Positions 23,445 through 34,100 of a stretch of 64,000 nt of DNA are shown here, in pieces. Each line of letters begins with the position of its first letter. The first letter of the stretch is position 1. Made by a program: the position numbers and the translations under genes. This DNA is from Stenogyne calaminthoides (taxonomy: Eukaryota; Streptophyta; Magnoliopsida; Lamiales; Lamiaceae), in assembly GCA_037126765.1 (NCBI GenBank), contig JBBCBC010000021.1, forward strand, positions 23,701,434 through 23,765,433, given 5' to 3'. A model generated the notes under the pieces. That model was not told the DNA's origin. It did no database searches and saw nothing but the letters and a program-made list of their open reading frames with translations.

Positions 23445-24128
23445 TCAACCAAAGATGTCGTAAACTTTTAATCCACTACTATTATACTTAAAGTCAATAG
23501 AATAAGTATGGAAACTATATTGATTGGAAACAAAAATTATAATTGTCCTAATCGCACAAAAAGCACAAGTGGATTCTTGACACACCAAAATCGATGATGA
23601 GCCAACCGACGAGTCAAAAATGCGAGACTCACGGATCACCTTATGAGAGATGTCACCATCGAAATTGGTGGAGGGCAAACCCGTAGGGATTACATCCTCA
23701 AAATTGATGGCCCATCCAACAAACTTGAAGTTCTCGAAAGATTTATAACTGAGACTCGATGAATTTGGTACTTCATTCTCCGCCCAAAAGTTTTCGAAAG
23801 CAATTTTGCCTCGCAAGTCGATTTGTTGCAAGCTTTGGTCTCGCAGAGATGTTGATAGGGCACCAAACTCAAGCTTTGACGGCAAGTGGTCCGCCTTCAT
23901 CTTCTAGCCAAGGATGGCAAGAAGAAGAAGGTGACCAAAGGCCATAAGCAATCGACTCAAACTGCTTTCCCAAGGGGCAATGATAGGATGATTTAATGTC
24001 CGGTGGTGTCAAGGAAAATTCAAAGAGGAACCGATTAAGTCATGGTGAAAGAGGACAATGGAGGTTTGCCTGCTCCAACCCCAAAAGGGCCGGAAAGAAA
24101 GGTAATTTCACGCACTAATTGTTGAAAC
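23445..24128 (+). pseudogene. Copia gag region, degenerate
   Basis: Plus-strand sequence in the position of gag, colinear with 16450-17220 of the minus copy. Fragments near 23900-23950 encode the basic linker (KKKVTKGHK) that precedes the knuckle in this family. No frame is open for long, and no CCHC motif is readable. I infer gag from position and from the neighbouring protease. Confidence 0.5.
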
Positions 24129-25200
24129 TTGTTTAGCGGCGATACTTCTCATTCGTGGGTAGTTGATACGGATCCACTAATCATGTTTGTTTCACGTTCA
24201 AACCGATCCGACAACTTAGTGGAAGTGAGATCCTCATCACACCGGGCGATGCTACGAGAGTGGCAAAAACAAGCAAAGGGAGAAGTGCACCTGTCTTTTG
24301 AAGACAGAGTTCTAATTTTAAGAGATGTTCTTTATGTTCCCAGTTTTAGAAAGAATTCACTTTCAGTTTCTAAAATTCTATTAATAGACACTTAATTTCT
24401 TCTAATAAGAATGAAATCATTTCTTGAAATGATGAGTGTATCTCGTTATGGGACATTGATGGAAAATCTCTATACAATTAATCGGGCACACCACTCACGA
24501 AATGCATCCTATAACACATCAATCAAGCTTTAGAGTAAAGAAAAACGTGAACGAGACACTTCTATGGCATCTAAGATTGGGACATATTAATCAAAAGAGG
24601 ATCCAAAGGTTGGTAGAAGTAGGTTCACTGGAGTCTCTCCAAGTTGAACCAATTCCAACCTGCATGAATCATATTTGGAGAGTAAAATGACCAAGAGGGC
24701 ATTCGGAGCCAAGGAATAGAGCCAAAGAAGTGTTAGAAATCGCTCACACGTATGTATGTGGTCCAATGTCAACCAAAGCAAAGAGGAGGTTATGAGTATT
24801 TCGCTATTTTTATTGATGACTACTCAAGGTACGGCGGTTATGTTTTCCTTATGAAGCATAAATTTGAGACCTTTGAGAAATTCAAAGAATTTAAGGCTCA
24901 AGCAGAGAATCATAGGAAAAAACGTATCAAGTCTCTACGATCCGATCACGGAGGCTTAATACCTCAAATGAGTTTTTGAACTACTTGTTCCGATAAAGGG
25001 ATTGCATCCCAAATAATCGCACCCGAACCCTCAACAAAATGGGGGTTGCAGAGCGAAGAAACAGTAACTCTTTTGGAAATGGTTAGATCTATGATGAGTT
25101 ATGCGGATCTTCCCAAGTCGCTCGGGGTCATGCCTTGGAAACAAAGCAGCCTTTCACATTTTGAACTTGGTGCCATCCAAATCGGTTCCCAAAACTCCCA
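24129..25200 (+). pseudogene. Copia protease, pre-integrase and integrase
   Basis: 24129-24395 contains SHSWVVDTDP (protease active-site region, with the usual D-S-G altered to D-T-D) and FRKNSLSVSKI. 24502-24690 contains LLWHLRLGHINQKRIQRL, the H-x-x-x-x-H half of the Copia integrase zinc finger. 24752-24979 contains GYEYFAIFIDDYSRYGGYVFLMK and FEKFKEFKAQAE, the first catalytic part of the core, then LRSDHGG, where the family has the second Asp. Frames change at least three times. Confidence 0.85.
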
Positions 25201-25990
25201 AAGAATTGTGGACCCAGGCAGCTTGCCCGCTTTGAGACACATGAAGATTTGGGGTGTCCGCCTACGGTTGGACAAGGAAGCTTCTAGAATTGGATCCTCG
25301 ATCGTAATTAAGGTTGTTTGTGGGATACCCCGAGGGAACAAAAAAGGTGTATGTTCTATGGTCCTCAAGATCAAAAGGTGGTAATAAGCACCCACTTTAG
25401 ATTTTTGGAAGAAGACTATATCAACGAAAAGAAGACCCGTATTGAGATTACCTTAAATGAGCTAAGGGGGCTAACCTCAACTAACCGTGATAAGATGACA
25501 TACCAAGTCTTGATGAAGAGATCTATATGCAACAACCCCAAGGCTTCATTGAAAAAGGCCAAGAACGCCTAGTTTGTAAGCTCATGAAGTCCATTTACTT
25601 GACTCAAACAGTATCCAGAGCTTGGAACCAATATTTTGATCATGTTATAAAGTCTTATGGGTTTGATCAAAACGAGTTCAAAAAGTTGTGTGTACAAAAA
25701 GTGTGGTTTCGAATCGCATTGGTATTCTTAGTACTATACGAGATTTACATTCCGATCATCGAAACGATGTAAAGGTGTTATCGACGAAGTACATGGCTTT
25801 CAAAAAAAGCTTTGATATGAAGGACTTAGGGAAGCCGCACACATCCTCGGGATCAAGATCACCGAGATCGCAAGAAAAGAATGATAGGCTTATCGCAAGC
25901 TTCATACATAGTCACCGCCTTTGAACGATTCAAATAAGCAGATTCCAAGAAAGGCTTCAGACTTTTCGTATACATGGAATCCATCTATCC
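25201..25990 (+). pseudogene. Copia integrase tail and reverse transcriptase
   Basis: 25230-25390 corresponds to the integrase C-terminus (MKIWGV, then a KVVxGIPREQK-like segment in another frame). 25527-25772 has MQQPQGFIEKGQERLVCKL, then KSIY and SRAWNQYFDHVIKSYGF, standard RT blocks. 25800-25920 has MKDLG and the basic KNDRLIAS region of the thumb. The first Asp block and the Y-x-D-D block are not readable in one frame. Compared with the minus copy, about 300 bp of the N-terminal RT are absent around 25500. Confidence 0.8.
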
Positions 25991-26842
25991 AAGAAAATGT
26001 GCCCTAAGACACAAAAAGGAGATAGATGACATGAGAGACATTCCTTATGCTTCTACCGCCTAAGCCTTATGTATGCAATGTTGTGGTACGAGACCGATAT
26101 CCGCTTCTTTTAGGCATGGTGGCAAGATATCAAAGTAACCCGGGAAAGAACAATGGATTTGTAGTTAAAAAAACATTCAAGTATCCGAAAAGAACTAGGA
26201 TAGAATGTTAATTTATCGCATCGATAAATTAATTCCCATCTTGCCACACATTTTACTCGGATTTTCAATCGAACTTAGATTCCGTAAAAATCTACCTCCC
26301 AGAGTGTGTTTTGCATGGGGATGAGCCATGACATGGAGAAGCATCAAGGTAAATGCATCGCAGATTCTACCATGGAAGCCTTTAATATGTAGTCAAGCTA
26401 TGAGGCAAATGAAAAAAGTTTCTGCTTGCTCAAGAACTTCCTAGTGGATTTGGATGTAGTTCCGAATTTGCCTAAACAGAATCATCATATTGTGACAATG
26501 CTTGAGCAAATTTGTAAATTCAAGGGAACCAAGAGCCCACAAGGCCAAAGAAAACACATTGAAAGGAAATACCATCTTATACGATAAATCGTTAAGAGAT
26601 GAGATATAGAGGTGGCAAAAATCGCGTCGCCGAAGACAACCCAGCAGATCCATTCACAAAGGGTCCGCCTCAATACATTCGAGACATGTGGAAGGAATGG
26701 GTGTCAAGACCGCTTGCTAACTGCTTTTAGTATAAGTGGAGAAACTATTATGTTCGTGGCAGGTGACATTAGATGTCACGACAGAACTACACGAGACATG
26801 TTGTAGTATACTTAAAAGCGTATTTTGAGTATAAGTGGAGAT
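25991..26842 (+). pseudogene. Copia RNase H, pol end and polypurine tract
   Basis: 26625-26700 gives NPADPFTKGPPQ followed by a WKEWVSR-like end, the closing motif of Copia RNase H. 25991-26620 is the body of RNase H with several frameshifts. TATAAGTGGAGAT at 26831-26842 is the purine-rich primer for plus-strand synthesis, touching the 3' LTR. The matching end in the minus copy is displaced by a deletion. Confidence 0.75.
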
Positions 26843-28680
26843 TGTTGATTATAATCGAAAGTATGCTTTCACTTTGTATAATCAAAACCTAATTTCGGAC
26901 TTATTTATCAAATCAATTGTTTATCAATGATGCTTTAAATATCATCGAATGTTACATATATTTATTGCATAACTGCTCATTAAATAAGACGTGTTATATT
27001 GTAGTTAATTTAGTGATACCGCATCACGTAAGATTAAATTAATAAATCCTTTGTAACTAAAAAAGTACACCATTCACGCATCTAGATGGAAATGAACAAT
27101 CCATCGTGAAAGGTTGAAGTGTAAGGCTCTTGATTGACTTGTCTTGACCAAGAGATTACACTAGTGCATGATGACCGATGCATCGAATAGGACCTACAGA
27201 GGACAAATTCTTCGAATCAACAAGGAAGAATTAGATCTCAAAGGTTCGTTATTTCTTAATCTTCGCCTTAAATAGGATCACGCAGGTTGGTAACTATTGC
27301 TTTGACTTATCATGGGTAGAGAATCAACGAGATTCAATACTTTTATCTTGGGCAATATTATTGGTCACATGCGATTGCTAAGATTTAATACGAAGAATCG
27401 TGGTGCAAGCACGCTTTGTTCGATTTGCCCCTTTGGGAGGTTCATAAGATTTATCATACCAAATCTTGCAAGTGGAACTAGTTTCCTAGACGGATAATAA
27501 TGTTGAACCGCTCCTTAACCAAGGACAAAAGATATTAATTAATGGAAAGCTATTTCAAAGGGCTTGAATTAATTAATGAGCTAGATAATCTTAAACACGG
27601 AAATAATAATCGGAGCCATATTGACGGTAATATGGGTTAAGATGGATAGTGCAATATTAATTATGTAGTGAGATTAATTAATATTTACGGGCTTGAATAA
27701 TATTGTTGCTCAATATTGATAATTCAAGATCCATTGAAGATCCAATCTTAATTCTCCTAAAGGCCCCCCCAAGTAGCCCAACATAAAGTCCAATAACCTA
27801 AAAAGGTGTTTAAAAATAAAATAAATTTGTTGCTTATTTTTCCTCATAATTTTCAAATTTATGGATAAAAAGGAGAAAAATTTTTCTTTGAATTTTGTTA
27901 TGTAATGAAGATATGTATTCTTGGAATACAAGATTATCTCATTAAATTCAAGAAATCTCCCACTTGGTTATTCATACTTGATATTTCGAAATTTTTGATA
28001 ATTAAGGGAAAGAAAGATTTTCTTGATTTTCTTGAAAAGATATTATGGAAGATATGTATTTCTTGAAATACAAGAATATCTCATAAATTCAAGAAGATCC
28101 AAATCTTGGATTCTTGCCCTAAATTTTCGAAAATATTGGCCATAACTTGATAAGGTGGGATTTTGTGGAATATTATAATTATGGGAAAAAGAATATAGGA
28201 GATATATTCAAGATTTCTTGAGATCAAGAAAAGATTTTCCCACATTGTTTTTTTTCCCTAAAATTTCACCACCAATTATCTATAAATAGGGGATGATTCT
28301 TTCATTCCCAATTACAATTACATGAGCCGAAAAATTAGTAAATCCACAAAGGTGGTGCAACAAAGTTTATTTTCCTTTTGTTAATTGTTCGCAAGCATCC
28401 TACCACCCTGATTGTCGAAAGCAAGATTAAGGAATACTTGGGAAGGTTCTTTTTTAAGTGTGTTTAATCAACGAGGCCATTACCATTCCAAGAGGTACGC
28501 TCACGAAACTCAAGAAATTCCTCATGCGTAGGGGATTTACGTGAATTGATTGTATGCATGATTTGTTGTTGAATTATTATTTGAATTAATATAGATTAAT
28601 TCATGCTAGTAATAATTATCGTAATTAAATTTGTATTTAAATATTTATCCCGAATAGATCCGCAAACTTATTCCCCAACA
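26843..28680 (+). repeat. 3' LTR of the plus Copia element
   Basis: 1838 bp, TGTTGATTATAAT...TTCCCCAACA, TATAAATA at 28281-28288. It is colinear with 20151-21972. Confidence 0.92.
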
Positions 28681-29013
28681 CATCACCATGCACTAGTGTA
28701 ATCTTCGTCAAGACAAACCAATCCGAGCCTTACACTTCAACCTTTCACGATGGATTGTTCATTTCCATCTAGGTCGTGAATGGTGTACTTTTAGTTACAA
28801 AGGATCATAATTTAATCTTCCGTGATCCGTATCACTAAATTAACTACAATGTAATACGACTATTTATTGAACAAATTATGCAAAGAAATATATGTAACAT
28901 TCGATGATATTTAAAGCATCGATGATAAAACAATTTATTTCAAAGAATAAGTCCTAAATTCAGTTTTGAATATATACAAAGTAAAAAACATACTTTCCAA
29001 AGATAATCCCAAT
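28681..29013 (-). repeat. 5' LTR of the minus Copia element, second part (U3 end)
   Basis: It completes the LTR interrupted at 20150, beginning with the CATCA duplication. It is the reverse complement of the first 330 or so bases of 26843 onward. It ends AATCCCAAT, where the family ends AATCCCAACA, directly before GAATG. Confidence 0.88.
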
Positions 29014-29135
29014 GAATGCAGAGCGACATACCAACATCTAGTAAATCGAATGTTCGCCGATGAAATAGGAAAGTCATGGAGGTACATATCGATTTACATC
29101 GTGGTAAAAAAAAGCGAGAGAAAGGAAGACCATCT
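29014..29135 (+). pseudogene. Gypsy reverse transcriptase, middle fragment
   Basis: It begins with the second GAATG copy and encodes ATYQHLVNRMFADEIGK, the block that follows PFGLKN in Gypsy RT, then the palm segment with the catalytic Y-x-D-D box. The box here reads Y-I-S-I, so both Asp are lost, and VVKKSERKEDHL follows. Relative to the 9172 frame one base is missing just after the junction. The fragment ends at the CATCT duplication of the next solo LTR. Confidence 0.85.
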
Positions 29136-30733
29136 TGTTGGAATTTTGAGGCACGTAAACACGTAATACATGCGCAGCGGAAATAAATAGTTCACCTACA
29201 ACGAATAATTAATTGCATAATTGAATACGTATAAACATAAAGAGAAACATTACAAGAATCGTGACGATATTTCTACTATGGTATCCGCCAGAATCCCCGC
29301 TCACGACTTGCATGATTTTGCAATAATCCTCCCGAGACGAATTTGCTAGGAAAATTCTAACTCTAGATCTTATAGAGAAAAATATGAATGAACATTGTTT
29401 GAGAATTCCTAAGAGCTCATATATATAGGGAAGGTCCAGCTTAAATCTTAAGCTAACCTCATTTGGAAATAAAATCCCTAATCTTATAAAATAAATCTCT
29501 CAGATTTATTTTCCATGTATAAAATCTCTACGGATTTAATTCCCATGTATATCAAATCTCTACGAATTTGATTCCATATATATTAAATCTTATAATAATA
29601 TTTCATATATTATTATTGGGAATCCTATTTAATTAAATCCAATTTAATTAAACATTAATAATAATTAATTCCAAATTAATCTATTATTAATTAATTCTCC
29701 ATAAATTAAATATTAAATCCAATTTAACATTTAATCAACCAACTATAATCCGTAAAAGGGAACTACTTATTGTGTGACCCATAGACCCTCATATATCGAG
29801 CGATTAGTCAAACTAACGGTCTTAATTAAACTCTAGACAATAAATTAGACATTCTCAATATATGAGGTACGCCAGAGAAACGTAACTACACCAGAATCAA
29901 AACATGGGCTATTACGATTTCCTCCTTTCATTCGCGAATACTCGATTAAGTCTTGAACATGATGAAGTGTCTATTCAAATAACTTAATCATATTGTCTCT
30001 ATTAACTAATTGATCATGTATGTCACACTTAGCCACAAAGTCTAAGTTGACGTGCATCGGTCGATGACTTAGATCCAATTATTACGAGAAGATGAATATT
30101 CTCTCTAAATCCACTTTGAGGAATGAATCCTATTATTGGATCAACTACCACGCACACGCACTTCGTGATGAACCCAATCCAAGCCATATCTACCCATGGA
30201 AGTGTGCAAGCGCTTGGTCATGGTCAAAGTTCATCATCCCACATGTCGTATGATTGACCTCAAGTGAAAGGAGTATCGCATCGGGCTCCCACTAACCGAG
30301 ACACCCGTAGACATATTTTGTGGACTTACATCAAACGGTTTCTCCGATGGGTATACCAATACCCTCTAAGGTATTTGTGCATCCATCATGAGATACCTAG
30401 TATCTCATAGTAAGTGAGATCTTACTACACTCTCTAAGAGTATGATGCAGATCGCACACCAATCTCAATTGCATCATCAATATCTCATTCTTGATGATCC
30501 TTGATCGGGGCCATTTGAGAATCATGCTTAAGTCATTTGAGTTCTCACAACCTCAATGACAGTAATGACTCATGGAAACACTTGCATGAATAAATGCGAA
30601 CAATCAAACATAATATTCAAACAAGTGTATTGCCATACATTAATATTAAATGAACTATAATACTAAATCAAACTGAATATCATCGAGTATTATGTTCTTA
30701 CAATAGATTGTCTCTAGGACACTAACTCTAACA
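29136..30733 (-). mobile_element. Solo LTR of a different Copia-type family
   Basis: 1598 bp, flanked by exact CATCT (29131-29135 and 30734-30738). On the minus strand it begins TGTTAGAGTTAGTGTCC and ends AAAATTCCAACA, an LTR style found in plant Copia elements. There is no primer site, polypurine tract or coding sequence, so it is a solo LTR. It shows no similarity to the 1.8-kb Copia LTR family of this window. Confidence 0.85.
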
Positions 30734-31870
30734 CATCTGGGTCACCTAGCCCGGACTTTTGACATCTTAAGGAAGTTTAACATGCAGTTAAACTCAAAGA
30801 AGTGCAATTCCGTAGTCGGTTCAGGCAAGTTCTTAGGTCACATCATCATCACCAAATGAGGTATTGAAGCCAATCCAACAAAGATCAAAGCCATCATGGA
30901 CATGAAGCCACCTCGCAACATCAAGGAAGTCCAAAGGTTGACCCAGATGTCTCATGACCTTGAACAGATTCGTGTCCGTAATGGGAGATAAATGCAAGTC
31001 TTTCATCGGCCATGAAAAAGGAAAGTTCTCATGGACCCCAGAGTTCCAAGCCGCATTTTTGAGCTCAAGGTATATCTCTCCGACCCCCAAATCTTAGCAA
31101 AACCTGCTCCCCAGAAGTTTTTCTTATACTTGGCAAACCTCGAGTCCGCTTCTTAGTGCAAGATTGGTCCGAAATGAAGGTCAAGATTATTTACCCATAT
31201 ACTTCGGTCACCAAACCTTGAATGATACCGAGCTCAAGTATCCACCACTCGGAAGCTCGCCCACGCCTTGGTCATGAGTGTTCAAAAATTCGGCAATATT
31301 ATTTTTTGATCAACGGATAGAAGTCCCAAACTACCATAACACTAAGACAAGTTTTTGTCCGACCGATAAAGTCGATTGTTGAAGTGGTCCATTCATTAGG
31401 TTTTAAATCACTTTCCAATCAATCAAAGCTCGTGTCCTCACCGACTTCTCACCGAGCTCACCTTTCCGCAGAAGACATCGGAGGCAATTGACATCCCTTG
31501 ATGTTGCAAAGCCCCGGATGAGAGCAGAGTACGAGGCCTTGATAATGGTCTTGAAATGGCAATGGCCATTGGTGTATGAAAGTTGAAAGTCTTTCTCACC
31601 GGGTCGATGCCGATGTCCGGAGAGTACGAAGCACCTGGGCAGGAGATGGTGAAGTACTAGCAGATAGCAAAAGAGCCCTCATCAAAAGTTTGAAGAAGTG
31701 CAAATAGAACTAATACCGCGAGTAGATAACACGCAGACAAGTGCATTGGCTCTTTTGGCCACCTCAGAGGGAGCCGTGGACATGGACAACATTGCAGTTA
31801 CCAAGCTCATCACCCCTCGCATGTTGCGCACCATCGGCGTAAAGGAGATAACTTGACAAATCGTAAGCCC
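30734..31870 (+). pseudogene. Gypsy RT thumb and RNase H
   Basis: RT resumes with TFDILRKFNMQLN-like sequence and reaches GKFLGHII, then IEANPTKIKAIMDMKPPRN, the classical end of Gypsy RT. A TGA within this block stands where the family has Arg (CGA). RNase H follows: SWTPEFQAAF, a region with the LPIYF and ELKYPP motifs near 31190-31245, and an LTDFxAE-like stretch near 31440-31460 corresponding to the second RNase H-like domain. Frameshifts are frequent. RNase H degrades the RNA template. Confidence 0.8.
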
Positions 31871-33159
31871 ATCAAACACCCACGTAGAAGTTTTTCAGAT
31901 CACAACCCCAGAAGACAATTGGATGACCGACATCAAAGAGTACATCGGGAAAGGGACACTACCAGAAGACAAGGTCCCCGCTCACCGACTACAACTGAGA
32001 GCGGTGAGGTACACCATAAACGATGAACAACTTTTTGCAAGCGAAGTTTCATTACCACTATTGAAGTGTATCCGCGCCGTAAGGCCAAGTGGTTTTGAAA
32101 GAAATCCACGAAGGAGATTGTGGAAATCATACTACGTAAGTCTCGCCTACAAGATAATCGATAAGGTTATTATTGGCGTCCTTGAGGAAAGATGCGATCG
32201 ATACAAGAAAAAGTCTGGGCCAATGCAAATTTTACGCCCCACCAATTAAGCAAGCTCCTAAGAGCTCACCTCGATCTACATGACCAACGGCCGTCAAGGA
32301 AATGGGGATCGACCTGATTGATCCTTTCCCAAAGGCCCCAGCAAATGGTTCACCATGGTCGCGGTAGCTTACTTTACCAAATGGGCGTAAGAGAGCCATT
32401 AGCTACTATCACTCAGAGAAGAAGATCATCCGATTCATCCGAAGAATATCGTTATGTCGTTTCGACCTACCACAAGCGATCATCTCAAACAATGGGAAAT
32501 AATTTGATGGTTTCGAGATCGATGCTTTCTTAGCAAAGTGGAAAATCGTGAAGTTATTTTCCACTCCATACCACCCCCAATCAAATGGATGTGTCAAGTC
32601 GGGAAACAAGATTATAAGACACTTTGAAGACCCGACTTGATGATTCAAAAGTATGGGCATACAAACTTCCTAGCATCCTATGGTCATACAGGACTACATT
32701 TCAAAATTCAACGGGCGAAACACCTTTCGCTTTAAATTTTGGAAGCGAAGCAGTCATACCAGCCGAAGTCATTGTCCGAAGTCACCGGACATCGCAAACA
32801 ATCACAGAAGACAATGATGAGGCCATATCCCTCGGCCTCGATATCTTAGAAAGAAAAAGACTCGAAGTTGATCCGAAGAATGCAAGTTACAAATAGAAAT
32901 CTGAGAAATATTACAACTCAAAAGCAAAAATCAAGATTCAGAGTTGGCTACCCTCGCCTTAAGAAAAATCCTGAGTCCAAAAAAGGTTAAGGTTCGACCG
33001 ACTTAAGGTCCAATGAAAATCTCGAAGTGCCTACCAAATGGGGCTTATGAGCTCGAAGACATGGAGGGCATTCCCGGGATGTACCCATGGAATGCGACCT
33101 ACCTGAAGAAGTTCTACCAAGAATCATCTATTTTCAAATATGCATCATGTTTCTTATAA
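31871..33159 (+). pseudogene. Gypsy integrase and end of pol
   Basis: 31923-32249 begins with the helix that precedes the HHCC zinc finger (DIKEYIGKGTLPED, then LQLRAVRYTI) and includes a HEGDCGNH stretch in a second frame and the following ERCDRYKK. 32280-32620 has fragments of the catalytic core (FTMVAVAYFTKWA, then an SDNGK-like and PYHPQSNG-like region) in shifting frames. 32624-32896 is an open 90-codon stretch, TRLDDSKVWAYKLPSILWS and ETPFALNFGSEAVIPAEV. The tail ends WNATYLKKFYQ at about 33121. Integrase inserts the cDNA; this copy is broken. Confidence 0.85.
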
Positions 33160-33438
33160 AGCATTGTCAAAGTTAGAAATAAAATCAAGTTTGTTAAAAT
33201 TTCTACGAAAGTTACAATTTATCGCAATTTTTACAACATTTCACATTCATGAACTTGGGGATCGTCCCCACCTCTCACGAAGTTCGGGTCAAAAATAGGT
33301 TCGCAAATGAAAAAAGATAAGTCAAACATTTAGAAAAAAAAAATTCTAAAGACTAGGGACGGGATAGAGAGGACCTCCCATGGAGTCACCCCAACAAAAA
33401 TTACTTGTCCAAAGTCTTTAGAAAGGAAATCGTCGTCG
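33160..33438 (+). other. Gypsy 3' spacer before the tandem array
   Basis: AT-rich, no coding. It includes a GGGGATCGTCCCC palindrome-like block near 33257-33270. Confidence 0.5.
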
Positions 33439-34100
33439 ATACCATCTATAAGACGCCGTACATATGCCCCATCTAAGTCAACAAAGCTAAAAACTCCAAA
33501 GGGTAATCAAGTCTAATACCCATCTATAAGAAGACCTCGGTCGCATGCCCTATAGAAGTTGAAAAAGCCAAAACTCCAAAGGGCAATCAAAGATACCATC
33601 TATAAGATTTACCTCGGTCTTATGCCCTATAGAAGTCGATAAAGCCAAAAACTCCAAAGGGCAATTAGGTCGATACCATCTATAAGATGACCTCGGTCGA
33701 TGTCCTATCTAAGTTAAATAAAGCCAAAAACTCCAAAGGCAACCAGTCGTGATACCATCTATTGGGGACGATCTTGGTCGACGCCTATCTAAGTTTTATT
33801 AAAGTAAAACTCAAAGGGCAATCGTCGACATACCATCTATAAGACGACATTAGTTGCATACCCTATCTAAGTCGACTAAGCCAAAAACTCCAAAGGGCAA
33901 TCAAATTCGATACCATCTATAAGATGATTCTTGGTCGCACGCCCTATCTAAGTTTAATTAAGCTAAAAACTTCAAAGGTATACCATCTATAAGATTTACC
34001 TTCGGTCGCATTTACTTATCAAAGTCGACTAAGCAAACAATTCAAAGGCAATCGGGTCACATACCATCTATAAGACAATCTTGGTCGATGCCTTATCGCC
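33439..34100 (+). repeat. Tandem repeat array, about 9 units of about 78 bp
   Basis: ATACCATCTATAAGA-type starts occur at about 33439, 33516, 33593, 33673, 33752, 33830, 33910, 33980 and 34060. Each is followed by a TCGGTCGCATGCCCTAT-like and an AACTCCAAAGGGCAATC-like block. Units are diverged from each other. Tandem repeats between pol and the 3' LTR are a recognised property of Tat-lineage Gypsy elements. Confidence 0.92.

Larger units (their letters stand above)
20151..28680 (+). mobile_element. Ty1/Copia element inserted in the LTR of its own family (plus strand)
   Basis: Length 8530 bp, with LTRs 20151-21972 and 26843-28680, a Met-tRNA primer site after the first and a purine tract (TAAGTGGAGA) before the second. 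An exact CATCA duplication flanks it (20146-20150 and 28681-28685). It lies head-to-head with the minus element of the same family. The internal order gag, protease, integrase, RT, RNase H is Copia. Coding frames are broken throughout, so it is dead as written, although some breaks may be sequence errors. Confidence 0.92.
9173..29013 (-). mobile_element. Ty1/Copia element inserted in the Gypsy RT (minus strand)
   Basis: Exact GAATG duplications flank it (9168-9172 and 29014-29018), and the Gypsy RT reads on across the site. On the minus strand the order is 5' LTR (28681-29013 plus 18654-20150), primer site (18641-18652), GC-rich leader, gag, protease, integrase, RT, RNase H, and a truncated 3' LTR (9173 to about 9935). 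Integrase before RT is the Copia order. Two further elements interrupt it: 12078-15408 in integrase and 20151-28680 in the 5' LTR. Many frameshifts and stops make it non-functional as written. Confidence 0.9.

Noticed and set aside
33439..34100. CRISPR-like regular repeats
   Set aside because: Plant Gypsy element context, contiguous tandem units without unique spacers; a tandem repeat array.
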